A stretch of DNA of 10,180 nt, taken from DATGMS01 sp040905145. Lineage in GTDB: Bacteria > Bacteroidota > Bacteroidia > Cytophagales > Cyclobacteriaceae. The notes below the pieces were generated by a model. That model had not been told where the DNA came from, did not search any database, and saw only the letters and a program-made list of their open reading frames with translations. Made by a program: the position numbers and the translations under genes. How positions within the stretch are numbered: position 1 is the first letter of the stretch; each line of letters begins with the position of its first letter. Below, piece after piece: positions 1-7,691 of the stretch. Location of the stretch: contig JBBDSC010000048.1 in the NCBI GenBank assembly GCA_040905145.1, forward strand, positions 1 to 10,180, read 5' to 3'.

Positions 1-635
1 TAGGGCTTGCGAATGCAACGTCTGACTGGATCCAATTTTTGGATGCTGATGATGAACTACTCCCCGGCAAATTAGCTAATCAGGTAGATCTGGTTTGTCC
101 GGGTGTTTACTTGGTGGTAGGTAATTGTATCCATGTATTTCCCGACGGTAGAATGCACTTAAGAAAATCGGATACAGATATTTGGAAGGGATTGATCAGG
201 AGCAATTTTGGACATACATGTGCTAACCTTTGGAATAAAAAATGCCTATTGGAGGTAGGGTGCTGGGACGAACGCCTTAGCAGTAGCCAAGAATATGACA
301 TGATGTTTAGGCTTTTAGTCAGGTATCCGAAAGTAGCCTTTCAAGCCAACGCAGCCACAATTGTTCATTTTAGAGGGGATTCCATCAGTCATAAGCCAAG
401 CAATCGGGAGGCTCGCCTTAAGAACTGGCTTGAACTGAGGGGGAGAATAAGGCAACATCTAATTGATACTGGAAGATTCAATTTGAAGTATCAATATTAC
501 TGGAGTGGATCTGTAGGTGTTTTTTGTAAATCCAACAAAATTGAAATTAGAGACGGCGTAAGTTCCTTCCTTTTATTTTTGTACCGCATAGAATTAACCT
601 GCAAACAGATAATTCATCAAATAATGAAAACATAA
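1..635 (+). CDS. Glycosyltransferase family 2, 3' part (5' end outside window)
   Basis: This is the C-terminal two thirds of a GT2 (GT-A fold) glycosyltransferase, expected to transfer a sugar from a nucleotide-sugar donor at the cytoplasmic face of the membrane. The reading frame is open to the left edge, with the first complete codon at base 3, so the TTG at 39 is an internal leucine and not a start. The first visible residues read GLANATSDWIQFLDADD, the typical GT2 stretch ending in the metal-binding DxD (DADD, bases 42-53). About 70-85 residues further on, a CWDERL...SQEYDMMFRL segment matches the acidic acceptor-side motif of this family. By comparison with the full paralogue at 4609-5598, which has DADD at residue 104, roughly 90 N-terminal residues are missing. 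The TAA stop directly abuts the next ATG, which suggests an operon. Family call is firm; substrate is unknown. Confidence 0.9.
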   Translation, partial: GLANATSDWIQFLDADDELLPGKLANQVDLVCPGVYLVVGNCIHVFPDGRMHLRKSDTDIWKGLIRSNFGHTCANLWNKKCLLEVGCWDERLSSSQEYDMMFRLLVRYPKVAFQANAATIVHFRGDSISHKPSNREARLKNWLELRGRIRQHLIDTGRFNLKYQYYWSGSVGVFCKSNKIEIRDGVSSFLLFLYRIELTCKQIIHQIMKT

Positions 636-1340
636 ATGGTAAAGAAATTAATCAAAGATAGTGTCCTTTACATCCAATATTGGTATCTCCGGGAATTTTG
701 GAGGACTTTCAGGCAGCGCGATCCGCTTTGGAAGGTAATTAAATACTATGGTTCCTATTTAAGATACAACCTTGATAATGCCAAATCGCCACTTTCCTCG
801 GGGTTGCCATGGATTACCTTTGAGGCAATTGATTTTCTCGAAGATATTGTAAAACCCGGCATGACGGTTTTCGAATTTGGTAGCGGAGGCTCTACTCGAT
901 TTTTTGCCGAACGATTGGCTGAAGTCCATAGCGTGGAACACCACGAATATTGGTATCAGAAAGTAGCAAATGAACTACGACACCATACCCCCATAGATTT
1001 GCGTTGGATTCCGGGAACGGATCCTGCTGGGAATCCTGATCAATGGTGCTTAGATGAGTCCAATGATGGATTTGACTATAGCAGGTATGCAGGTTCTATT
1101 TCCAAATTTGAGGATACCTATTTTGACTTAATATTAGTTGATGGTAAAGCTAGAAACGCTTGTATAACTGCATCACTCCCGAAACTTAAAGCCCAAGGAT
1201 GGCTCATAGTGGACAACTCCAACAGGAAGGCCTATTCCAAGACTTTGGAAAATTTGGAAAACTGGTTGGTCCTTAGAAGTTTCGGGCCATCTCTCGGCTC
1301 AAAAAAATTCACTCAGACAAGTTTTTTTAAAAATGCGTAA
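636..1340 (+). CDS. Class I SAM-dependent methyltransferase-like protein
   Basis: Predicted 234-residue cytoplasmic protein with a Rossmann-type methyltransferase core. Seen in the sequence: a glycine-rich motif I (VFEFGSGGSTRFFAE, about residues 78-92) that would bind S-adenosylmethionine, an acidic residue at the end of the next strand (HSVEHHEYW, E101), and a late-strand segment (FDLILVDGKARNACI, about 163-177) followed by GWLIVDN (188-194). The N-terminal 60 residues are basic and aromatic and may serve as a membrane- or substrate-contact region. Proteins of this type recur in Bacteroidota polysaccharide loci; a role in O-methylating a sugar or cap is inferred from context only. The ATG follows the upstream TAA with no spacer and the 3' end overlaps the next gene by 8 bp, so translation is probably coupled. 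It could act on another small molecule or be catalytically divergent. Confidence 0.8.
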   Translation: MVKKLIKDSVLYIQYWYLREFWRTFRQRDPLWKVIKYYGSYLRYNLDNAKSPLSSGLPWITFEAIDFLEDIVKPGMTVFEFGSGGSTRFFAERLAEVHSVEHHEYWYQKVANELRHHTPIDLRWIPGTDPAGNPDQWCLDESNDGFDYSRYAGSISKFEDTYFDLILVDGKARNACITASLPKLKAQGWLIVDNSNRKAYSKTLENLENWLVLRSFGPSLGSKKFTQTSFFKNA

Positions 1341-2181
1341 AAACACATTCCAACATATCTTAATTACTCGGTTTAATATTTTTTACAAGAAAAAAATGGC
1401 CGCACAGGGCTATGACCCCGAAGTGTGGTTGAGAGATCGTTTTGAGATTTTTAGGAAATTCTGTTTCCCGTCTATTATCAACCAATCCTCTAAGAACTTT
1501 ACCTGGATGATTTATTTAGATATTGATACCAATCCACAGGTATTGGCAAACCTTAAGGAAATGGTCAGACCCTACCCTTCTATCCTGCTTATCCTTCGGG
1601 TTTTCGACTATTTCAGTATCAGATTGTTTTTGAATAAAGACATTCATGAGTATTTATCAAACGATTTTGAATACCTGATTTCTAGCCGGGTCGATACCGA
1701 TGACATGCTTCACAAAGATTATATTAAGCTGGTACAGACCCATTTCAAAAATCAGAAGTACGAGGCTTTGAATTTCAATAGAGGTCATATTTATGACATT
1801 GAAACTGGGGTTACCTCGGTTACCATTCACAAGCAAAATCCCTTTATTTCCCTATTTGAAAAAAAGTCGGCAGAGGGATTCAAGACAGTATTTCACCAGA
1901 TTCATACTTCTTACAGAAATGACCCTCTCAAAATCGAAATTTCAAACAAAACACCTATGTGGTGCATGTCAGTTCATGGATTAAATGTAAGCACTGGGTT
2001 TTATGGGAGTGTATTTAAATTCAAGCAACCTAACCTAGGCGGTTTATTTGGTTTTTCGCATCAGCATTCACCAACGCTCCAAAATATTTGGTTATTCACG
2101 ATAAGATCTTATAAAAGGACTATTTTGAGAGTTTTGGCAAATGCTAGGTATCGTTTAGAAAAAGCCAGAAAGAAAAACTAA
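1333..2181 (+). CDS. Putative rhamnosyltransferase-like glycosyltransferase (PF11316 type)
   Basis: Predicted 282-residue glycosyltransferase with a GT-A-like layout resembling the Pfam 'putative rhamnosyl transferase' family. Features seen: an ITRFNI start to the domain (about residues 11-16), WLRDRFEIFRKFCFPSI (32-48), NQSSKNFTWMIYLDIDT (50-66), and a DxD-type motif in SRVDTDDMLHKDY (118-130) likely to bind metal and nucleotide-sugar. PMWCMSVHGLNVST (208-221) matches the conserved W...HG.N segment near the end of the family. The C-terminal 30 residues are strongly basic, consistent with membrane association. The ATG lies inside the last codons of the methyltransferase gene (8 bp overlap). 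The family name is historical, so rhamnose as donor is not established. It is the last gene before the window's largest non-coding gap. Confidence 0.8.
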   Translation: MRKNTFQHILITRFNIFYKKKMAAQGYDPEVWLRDRFEIFRKFCFPSIINQSSKNFTWMIYLDIDTNPQVLANLKEMVRPYPSILLILRVFDYFSIRLFLNKDIHEYLSNDFEYLISSRVDTDDMLHKDYIKLVQTHFKNQKYEALNFNRGHIYDIETGVTSVTIHKQNPFISLFEKKSAEGFKTVFHQIHTSYRNDPLKIEISNKTPMWCMSVHGLNVSTGFYGSVFKFKQPNLGGLFGFSHQHSPTLQNIWLFTIRSYKRTILRVLANARYRLEKARKKN

Positions 2182-2494
2182 TAGTGCTGCTTAAAAGTGC
2201 CCAATCGCCGTTTTTATTTATTAATTAGAAGAATCTTAAAGTGATGAATCGAGCATGACGAGAACGCCACACAGAGGGATGATTATCAAATTGGCGAGAT
2301 TTCATTTGGTCACTGAAAATCAAATTATAAACAGATGAAAAGTGGTGTACCGAAAATGCATGTTAATTAGCTAAGACTGCAGTATTATTTTTTTGAGAAT
2401 TCCATCATGCTAAATTTATCGGTATTTAATTGAGATTAGATGGTCCTTTACTTGTTAGCAAAAATACATTTGATAATTGCCTGAAATCACACGA
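2182..2494. other. Non-coding gap between two gene blocks
   Basis: About 300 bases with stops in all forward frames and no protein-like translation that I can see. It is the only gap in the window longer than about 55 bases and therefore the likeliest place for transcription to restart. It holds a candidate -7 promoter element near its right end, an imperfect hairpin (2298-2304 with 2314-2321), and an 8-base direct repeat ATCAAATT at 2285-2292 and 2319-2326. I see no convincing rho-independent terminator after the 2181 stop: the T-rich stretch near 2209-2221 lacks a good GC stem before it. No tRNA-like fold is apparent. Confidence 0.6.
2465..2472 (+). promoter_or_regulatory. Candidate Bacteroidota -7 promoter element (TACATTTG)
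   Basis: The bases TACATTTG match the Bacteroidota primary-sigma -7 consensus TAnnTTTG at all six fixed positions. A matching TTTG -33 box at the usual 19-21 base spacing is not present; the bases there (about 2440-2445) are a poor fit. If used, transcription would begin near 2478-2480, giving a leader of about 15 bases before the ATG at 2495. A chance match in an AT-rich gap of this size is quite possible. Confidence 0.4.
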
Positions 2495-3727
2495 ATGAGA
2501 ATCGGGATATTGGTAGAGTCTTTCCCCAATATCTCAGAGGCATGGTTAAGCAATCAGATTATCGAACTCCTAAAGCGTGGTGTAGATGTTCAAATTTTCT
2601 CAATTTACAGAAATAGGGAAGAACTGGTGCACGAACAGGTGCAAGTTTGGAAATTGTTGGAGAAAACTCATTATTTTTTCTATCCATCTGGGAATATTTT
2701 TAAAAAGACGTTTAGCACTATTCTTCACCTTTTTAGAAGTAAACGTCATTTAGGCTTTAATAAGTTTGTCAGGGTGGTCAGGTCAATAGGACAGAGCTCA
2801 CTTGAGCCTCTATTTTTATATAATTACCTGACTATTTCCAAGTTTTTGGAAATCGATATTCTACATGCCCATTTTGGGGAAATTGGAGTAATAGCATCAA
2901 AGATGAAATCTGCGGGCCTAATCCCTGATACCAAATTGATAGTTTCGTTCCATGGTCATGATCTATTTCCATACAAAAAAAGATACTACAAAGAAATTTA
3001 TCAAATTTTTAATTCAACTGTTTCCTGCCTTTTAGTTAATTCCCTCTACAGTAGAGAATTGCTATTAGACCTATTTAAGGGAGAAGTACCTATTTCAGTG
3101 TTGCCATTGGGTATAGACACTGATTTCTTTAATCCAAGTTTTGAACATTTGAAAACCAGAGAGATACGAATAGTCTTTGTTGGAAGGTTTGTGTATTTAA
3201 AGGGGGCAATTTCAATGGTAGATATATTTGACAGGATACATGAAAGGTATCCAGAGGCAAGGCTAATTATGATTGGAGATGGAGAAGAGCAATCCAGTGT
3301 AGTCAATACTATTGGTGAATTGATGTTGAAGCATGTTGTTGAATTAAAAGGTGCAATGACCCAAGGTGGGGTCAGAGATGTAATGATTAGTTCTGATATA
3401 TTTATCTTCCCCGGAAGGACTGACATAGTTTTTCAGGGAGCAGACACCCAAGGAGTCGTAGTTCAGGAAGCCCAAGCAGCAGGTCTTCCGGTAGTTTGTG
3501 CTGATATTGGGGGGATTAGATACGGGATGATTGATGGGCAAACTGGCTTTTTAATTCCTGAAAACGATATAGAAAAGTTTGTAGAAGTTATCTCCCATCT
3601 GATTGAAAATCCATCTCTCAGAATGAAAATGAGTGAAGCGGCTAGAGAATATGTTGTCGAAAATTTTGATGCAAATTTGATCTGTGACAGGTTAATGGAA
3701 ATTTATAATACTGTACTTGGAAAGTGA
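2495..3727 (+). CDS. Glycosyltransferase family 4 (GT-B fold)
   Basis: Predicted 410-residue retaining GT-B glycosyltransferase of the GT4 family, resembling enzymes of colanic-acid/exopolysaccharide assembly. The N-terminal acceptor domain begins MRIGILVESFPNISEAW and includes DILHAHFGE (about 121-129) and SFHGHDLFPY (151-160). The C-terminal donor domain begins near VFVGRFVYLKG (227-237), with R231 and K236 as the likely phosphate-contacting pair, then MIGDGE (259-264), and ends with the acidic loop DTQGVVVQEAQAAG (317-330). In that loop the usual EX7E first glutamate is an aspartate (D317...E325). I chose the ATG at 2495 over an in-frame TTG at 2477 because it begins exactly at the conserved first strand and the TTG sits at or before the predicted transcription start. 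It is the first gene of the downstream block. Sugar specificity cannot be told. Confidence 0.9.
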   Translation: MRIGILVESFPNISEAWLSNQIIELLKRGVDVQIFSIYRNREELVHEQVQVWKLLEKTHYFFYPSGNIFKKTFSTILHLFRSKRHLGFNKFVRVVRSIGQSSLEPLFLYNYLTISKFLEIDILHAHFGEIGVIASKMKSAGLIPDTKLIVSFHGHDLFPYKKRYYKEIYQIFNSTVSCLLVNSLYSRELLLDLFKGEVPISVLPLGIDTDFFNPSFEHLKTREIRIVFVGRFVYLKGAISMVDIFDRIHERYPEARLIMIGDGEEQSSVVNTIGELMLKHVVELKGAMTQGGVRDVMISSDIFIFPGRTDIVFQGADTQGVVVQEAQAAGLPVVCADIGGIRYGMIDGQTGFLIPENDIEKFVEVISHLIENPSLRMKMSEAAREYVVENFDANLICDRLMEIYNTVLGK

Positions 3728-3735
3728 GCGTTTAC

Positions 3736-4608
3736 ATGATTTCGGTAGTTATTCCGCATTATAAAGATCGAGTCAGGTTGATGTTTTTGTTGGAGCAATT
3801 AGGTAATCAAACGTTGGCTCCAAATTTTTGGGAGGTCCTAGTTGTCAACAACGATCCTTATTTGCCTTTGGCTTTGCCCAAGGATTTTTCGGTTTCCTAT
3901 AAATTGAAGTTGATGGAAGAACCCAAGCCAGGCTCCTATGCAGCTCGAAATAGGGGGATATCAGAAGCCCAGGGAGATATCATAGCCTTCACAGATTCCG
4001 ATATGCTGCCGAATCCTGAGTGGCTTGCTGTTGCATTTGACAAATTCAAGTCGGATAACAAAAAGGAAATCGGCATCCTTACCGGGCCTGTTCCGCTATA
4101 TTACAGGTATCCTGATAACCTGACACCTTCCGAAATCTATGAAAAGTACACAGGATTTGATTTTGAAGGCTATGCAAAGGAAGGGGCCACAGGTGCAGGG
4201 AATTGGTTTTCCTATAAATCTGTATTGGAGGAATTTGGATGCTATAGAGAAGATTTGAAATCAAACGGAGATACTGAGCTTTCCCTAAGGATTACCAGTA
4301 AATACCGGATTGAATACCTCCCAGAACTTGAGAACCGACACCCAGCAAGGCATTCCATAGAGGATTTGGTTCTTAGATATCGCAGAATTTTGGGAGGCAC
4401 CTATTCCCGTAGATTTTCCTCTTCGCAATTGGGTTTCTTGGCACACACGGGCAATTTTATTTTGAGGAGATACAGATTTGCATTTAAGAAGCTATTCACT
4501 TTAACTTCGAAGGAATCTTTGGCGATCTTGAGAGTTTGTAACGCCATCAACCTTGGGGCCGTGAAAGAATATTTTCATTTGGTCAGGGGAGGGGAAACCA
4601 AACGGTAG
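3736..4608 (+). CDS. Glycosyltransferase family 2
   Basis: Predicted 290-residue inverting GT-A glycosyltransferase. It opens directly with the donor-binding strand (MISVVIPHYKDR), followed by VLVVNND (34-40) in place of the more usual VDDGS. KPGSYAARNRGI (64-75) is the conserved loop, and the metal-binding motif is DSD in AFTDSDMLPNPEW (84-96). GAGNWFSYK (153-161) and NGDTELSLRI (177-186) form the acceptor side, with the latter likely carrying the catalytic acid/base. The last 60 residues are basic with hydrophobic patches, so peripheral membrane attachment is likely. I prefer the ATG at 3736, with GGAAAG at 3719-3724 upstream. A GTG at 3724 would overlap the previous stop as GTGA and add four residues; both are plausible. 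The stop directly abuts the next ATG. Confidence 0.9.
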   Translation: MISVVIPHYKDRVRLMFLLEQLGNQTLAPNFWEVLVVNNDPYLPLALPKDFSVSYKLKLMEEPKPGSYAARNRGISEAQGDIIAFTDSDMLPNPEWLAVAFDKFKSDNKKEIGILTGPVPLYYRYPDNLTPSEIYEKYTGFDFEGYAKEGATGAGNWFSYKSVLEEFGCYREDLKSNGDTELSLRITSKYRIEYLPELENRHPARHSIEDLVLRYRRILGGTYSRRFSSSQLGFLAHTGNFILRRYRFAFKKLFTLTSKESLAILRVCNAINLGAVKEYFHLVRGGETKR

Positions 4609-5598
4609 ATGGGAGAAAGCGGAATCGACAATTTACCAATAATTAGAAAACCAGTTTTGGTATCCATCATCATTCCGGTATATAACAAAGCTGCATTTGT
4701 CCGGGAGACTTTGGACTCGGCATTGGGGCAAACATATCCGAATATTGAGGTGGTCTTGGTAAATGACGGTTCCACGGATCGTTCATTGGCTATTTTGAAA
4801 GAATACCAATCCAAATTTCCTGATAAAATTATTCTAATCGATCAGGCAAATGGCGGGGTATCAAAAGCAACCAATGTTGGGATTCAGGCAAGCAGTGGAG
4901 CGTATATACAATTTTTGGATGCAGATGATTTGCTTTCCCCTGATAAAATTGAAAATCAGGTCAGGTTATTGGAAGGGAATTCCCCCTTTGTAATGGCCTC
5001 CTGCGAATGGGTAAATTTCAAGAATGATATTTCAGAATTTTCCAGATTCCACTACGGGGTGTTTGAGGATTTTGAGACTGGCTTGGATTGGTTGTTGCAT
5101 TCTTGGATTAAACAGGAAATGATGGCGGATTCTTCTTGGCTTACTTCAAGAAATTTGGTAGAATTGGCAGGGCCATGGGATGAATCCTTAACAATCAATC
5201 AGGATGGTGAATTTTTTATGAGGGTATTGCTCAAAAGCGAGAAAGTAATTTTTGACTCCAAATCAAAAGCCTATTACAGGACTTTGAATGAAACCAGCGT
5301 AAGTAAGCAACAATCTTATTTGGCTGCACAGTCTTTATTGGCTTCCTTCCGAAAGTATCAAATTGAGATTTTAAATGTAGAGGATACCAAAAGCGTCAGG
5401 CTGGCATTGAAACGTGTTTATATGAAATTTATTTACGATGTCTATCCGATGTTTCCCGACTTGCTCAAAAATGCCAAGGATTTGATGTGGAAATTGGATG
5501 TAAATGAAAAAATATTTATTGGTGGTCCCAAGTTTCAAATCCTTTCCATGCTTATTGGATTTGAAAATGCCCTTCGTCTGAAACGGATTTTACAATAA
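4609..5598 (+). CDS. Glycosyltransferase family 2
   Basis: Predicted 329-residue GT2 glycosyltransferase. Motifs in order: VSIIIPVYNKAAFV (18-31), VLVNDGSTDRS (49-59) for nucleotide binding, GGVSKATNVGI (82-92) where ARN is usual, and the DxD motif in QFLDADDLLSPDK (101-113). AGPWDESLTINQDGEFFMR (187-205) carries the acidic pair expected near the acceptor and catalytic base. It belongs to the same subfamily as the partial GT2 at the left edge: around DADD, 14 of 20 aligned residues agree, and 14 bases are identical at the DNA level (33-46 and 4909-4922). The ATG follows the previous TAG with no spacer; a purine-rich AGGGGAGGGG at 4585-4594 lies upstream but rather far for a ribosome site. The donor sugar is unknown. 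Confidence 0.92.
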   Translation: MGESGIDNLPIIRKPVLVSIIIPVYNKAAFVRETLDSALGQTYPNIEVVLVNDGSTDRSLAILKEYQSKFPDKIILIDQANGGVSKATNVGIQASSGAYIQFLDADDLLSPDKIENQVRLLEGNSPFVMASCEWVNFKNDISEFSRFHYGVFEDFETGLDWLLHSWIKQEMMADSSWLTSRNLVELAGPWDESLTINQDGEFFMRVLLKSEKVIFDSKSKAYYRTLNETSVSKQQSYLAAQSLLASFRKYQIEILNVEDTKSVRLALKRVYMKFIYDVYPMFPDLLKNAKDLMWKLDVNEKIFIGGPKFQILSMLIGFENALRLKRILQ

Positions 5599-5616
5599 TC
5601 TAAGACCTATACCTTT

Positions 5617-6543
5617 TTGTTTTCAATTATTATTCCCCTATACAATAAAAGGCAATTTATCTCCAGGTCTATAGATTCGGTTTTGAACCAATCTTACTCT
5701 GATTTTGAGATTATTGTGGTTGATGATGGGTCTACGGATGGAGGGGGGGATTTTGTAGCTGCCCATTATGGATCAAAAGTCAAGTTGATCTTTCAGGACA
5801 ATCAAGGTGTTTCGGCTGCCAGAAATAAAGGGATACAAAATTCAGAATTTGGGTATATGGCTTTCTTGGATGCCGACGATATGTGGCACCGGGATTTTTT
5901 GTATTGGATGCATCATGTAATGGAAAAATTCCCTGAGGTGAGAATGCTTGGAAGTTCTTATTCCAATGTGGCTATGCCAGAAAAATTTGATAATCCCCTA
6001 ATTTCTAAGATTGGGGATTATTTTGCACAGGCTGATTACAATACTTTGTTTACTTCCTCTTCCACGGTCATCCATCGAAGTTTTTTCCAAAATAGAGAAG
6101 GTTTTAAAACTCATTTGAAAAAGGGAGAGGATATAGATGTTTGGTTTCGGGCCTTTGATTGGTTCAGGAAAGCATATTATGTCCGTGCCCCTTTGATTTT
6201 TTATGATTTGAAGGCTTCAGAAAGCTTCAAATCCAACCCAAATCTGCATCACACAGTATTTAATGAAATGTACAGGGAGGATTATATCATTTCGAATTAC
6301 TTCCCCTCTTGGCAGACTTTTCGGGATAAATATTTGTTACTTAATCTTTTTCAATATTTAGATAAAAAAGAAAATTATCCTATTGCAAAAAAGTTGCTTC
6401 AACAAAGTAATAATTTCTATCCATTGAGTCGGCTTCCCTATTTATTGCCTTTTTCATTATTTAGATATATTCTCCCCAATCCCCAAATAAAGAAATTGAT
6501 CAGAAACTATCTTAAATTTTGTTTTAGGTACATCTATAGGTAA
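5617..6543 (+). CDS. Glycosyltransferase family 2, TTG start
   Basis: Predicted 308-residue GT2 glycosyltransferase. It has FSIIIPLYNKRQFI (2-15), IIVVDDGSTDGG (32-43), NQGVSAARNKGI (62-73), the DxD motif in AFLDADDMWHRD (82-93), and GEDIDVWFRAF (170-180) as the likely catalytic acid/base segment. The C-terminal third is rich in aromatic and basic residues (LLPFSLFRYIL, then IKKLIRNYLKFCFRYIYR), suggesting membrane contact. The start must be close to 5617: the frame is closed by the upstream gene's TAA at 5596-5598, and the first in-frame ATG lies beyond the donor-binding motifs, so TTG at 5617 is the only standard start that keeps the domain whole. No clear Shine-Dalgarno is seen. It shares its reading frame with the preceding GT2 gene. 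Its stop is one base from the next ATG. Confidence 0.9.
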   Translation: MFSIIIPLYNKRQFISRSIDSVLNQSYSDFEIIVVDDGSTDGGGDFVAAHYGSKVKLIFQDNQGVSAARNKGIQNSEFGYMAFLDADDMWHRDFLYWMHHVMEKFPEVRMLGSSYSNVAMPEKFDNPLISKIGDYFAQADYNTLFTSSSTVIHRSFFQNREGFKTHLKKGEDIDVWFRAFDWFRKAYYVRAPLIFYDLKASESFKSNPNLHHTVFNEMYREDYIISNYFPSWQTFRDKYLLLNLFQYLDKKENYPIAKKLLQQSNNFYPLSRLPYLLPFSLFRYILPNPQIKKLIRNYLKFCFRYIYR

Positions 6544-6544
6544 G

Positions 6545-7690
6545 ATGAAAATTTTAAGGGTGGTTTCTGAATTGGATTTTGGAGGTGTAGAGCAGGTATT
6601 GGCGATATCAGTTCCTTTTTTGGTCCAATCAAAAGGAATTGAAGTTCTGGTTGTTGTTTTGGGTATGGGAGGTAGAGTTTCGGAAAAACTGATCCAAAAT
6701 GGGTTTTCAGTCATGGTTTTGAATCAAGCAACAAGAATCCCGAATCTTAGGCTTGTTTTCCGATTAAAAAATTTCATTAAAAATGAAAAACCTGATGTGG
6801 TTCACTGTCAGGGTTCTGAGGCCAATTTTCATGGACTGTGGGCAGCAAAAATGGCAGGAGTAAAAATCAAAATTGGGGAGGAGATCGGATTGCCCAATCA
6901 TCATACCTATTGGAAGTGGATATTCAAATGGGCTTATCAAAAGTCTGATCTTGTGATTGCCATTTCTGAGGCAGTTAAAAGTTATATTGTAAAGTTGGGC
7001 GAAGTGAAGGGGGATAAGGTGAGGGTGTTGTATAATCCGGTTTCCATTGATGAGAAGGGAATAGATTTCTCTTTTGGTGCTTCCGTTGAAAATGATAAAA
7101 GAGAGGTTTTAAAGAATGGTAAAGTTGAAATGTCAGGCAAGCAAAGAAATATAAATTCCTTTGTATTTGTGACGACATGCAGGTTGGTGCCAATCAAGAA
7201 TTTGGATAGATTAATTGAGGCTTTTTCAAAATTGCTAAAAGTTGATAGTAATAAGCATATGGAGTTATGGATAGTGGGAGATGGGCCATTGAAAGAATCA
7301 TTGGTGGAGCTGGTCTATCAGCTTGGGATTCCGGACAGCGTTAAATTTTCTGGTTTTCAGGAAAATGTTTATCAATTTTTGACACAGGCGGATGTGTTTG
7401 TATTGCCTTCTTTAAGGGAAGGATCATCTGTATCACTTGCTGAGGCCATGTCTTTTGGTTTACCTTCTATAGTCACGGAAATTGGAGGTGCAAGAGAAAT
7501 ATTGGGAGAAAGCCATTCGGGTTTGCTTGTTGATCCTTTCTGTACGGATTCTATTTTTTCAGCTTTACTAAGCATGTGTAATTTAGCTGAGGAAGAAAGA
7601 AAGGAGATGGGAAAAAAGGCTAAAATCGCCTCGCAAAGGTTTTCTATTGAAAACTATATAGAGGATTTATTGGAAGTATACAAAGGATAG
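6545..7690 (+). CDS. Glycosyltransferase family 4 (GT-B fold)
   Basis: Predicted 381-residue GT4 glycosyltransferase. The N-terminal domain starts MKILRVVSELDFGGVEQVL, whose GGVEQ loop is typical of the acceptor domain, with KPDVVHCQGSEAN (82-94) and IAISEAVKSY (138-147) further on. The donor domain has TTCRLVPIKNLDRLIEAF (210-227; R213 and K218 likely contact phosphate), LWIVGDGP (241-248), and a canonical EX7E motif (E292 and E300 in REGSSVSLAEAMSFGLP). The inter-domain stretch (about residues 170-204) is long, polar and charged, about 13 residues longer than in the adjacent paralogue, and may be a flexible insert. The ATG lies one base after the upstream TAA; the protein ends within one base of the next gene's start. 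The role is assumed to be one linkage of the repeat unit. Confidence 0.92.
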   Translation: MKILRVVSELDFGGVEQVLAISVPFLVQSKGIEVLVVVLGMGGRVSEKLIQNGFSVMVLNQATRIPNLRLVFRLKNFIKNEKPDVVHCQGSEANFHGLWAAKMAGVKIKIGEEIGLPNHHTYWKWIFKWAYQKSDLVIAISEAVKSYIVKLGEVKGDKVRVLYNPVSIDEKGIDFSFGASVENDKREVLKNGKVEMSGKQRNINSFVFVTTCRLVPIKNLDRLIEAFSKLLKVDSNKHMELWIVGDGPLKESLVELVYQLGIPDSVKFSGFQENVYQFLTQADVFVLPSLREGSSVSLAEAMSFGLPSIVTEIGGAREILGESHSGLLVDPFCTDSIFSALLSMCNLAEEERKEMGKKAKIASQRFSIENYIEDLLEVYKG

Positions 7691-7691
7691 T

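Noticed and set aside
1793..1984. 63-codon plus-strand frame within the rhamnosyltransferase-like gene
   Set aside because: Out-of-frame shadow; the host gene's motifs run through it uninterrupted.
2185..2225. Possible terminator after the rhamnosyltransferase-like gene
   Set aside because: There is a T-rich run, but the preceding bases form only a very short, AT-rich, wobble-containing stem, so a rho-independent terminator is not supported.
2285..2326. 8-base direct repeat ATCAAATT and an imperfect hairpin as an operator or small RNA
   Set aside because: Both elements are short, AT-rich and within chance expectation for a gap of this size; no further structure supports a regulator site or RNA gene.
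2477..2494. TTG start that would add six residues to the first GT4 protein
   Set aside because: The conserved first strand begins at the ATG at 2495, and the TTG coincides with the predicted transcription start.
3046..3426. 126-codon open frame on the minus strand
   Set aside because: It lies wholly within the GT4 gene, has a low-complexity Ser/Ile/Asn-rich translation without recognisable motifs, and is best explained as the complement of real coding sequence.
5596..5619. Nonsense mutation splitting one large GT2 gene into a pseudogene pair
   Set aside because: Each half carries a complete set of GT2 motifs and a normal family length, so two working genes is the simpler reading; kept only as a finding about the shared frame.
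6975..7197. Two overlapping minus-strand open frames of about 70 codons
   Set aside because: They sit inside the GT4 gene opposite its charged inter-domain stretch, and their translations show no domain-like pattern.
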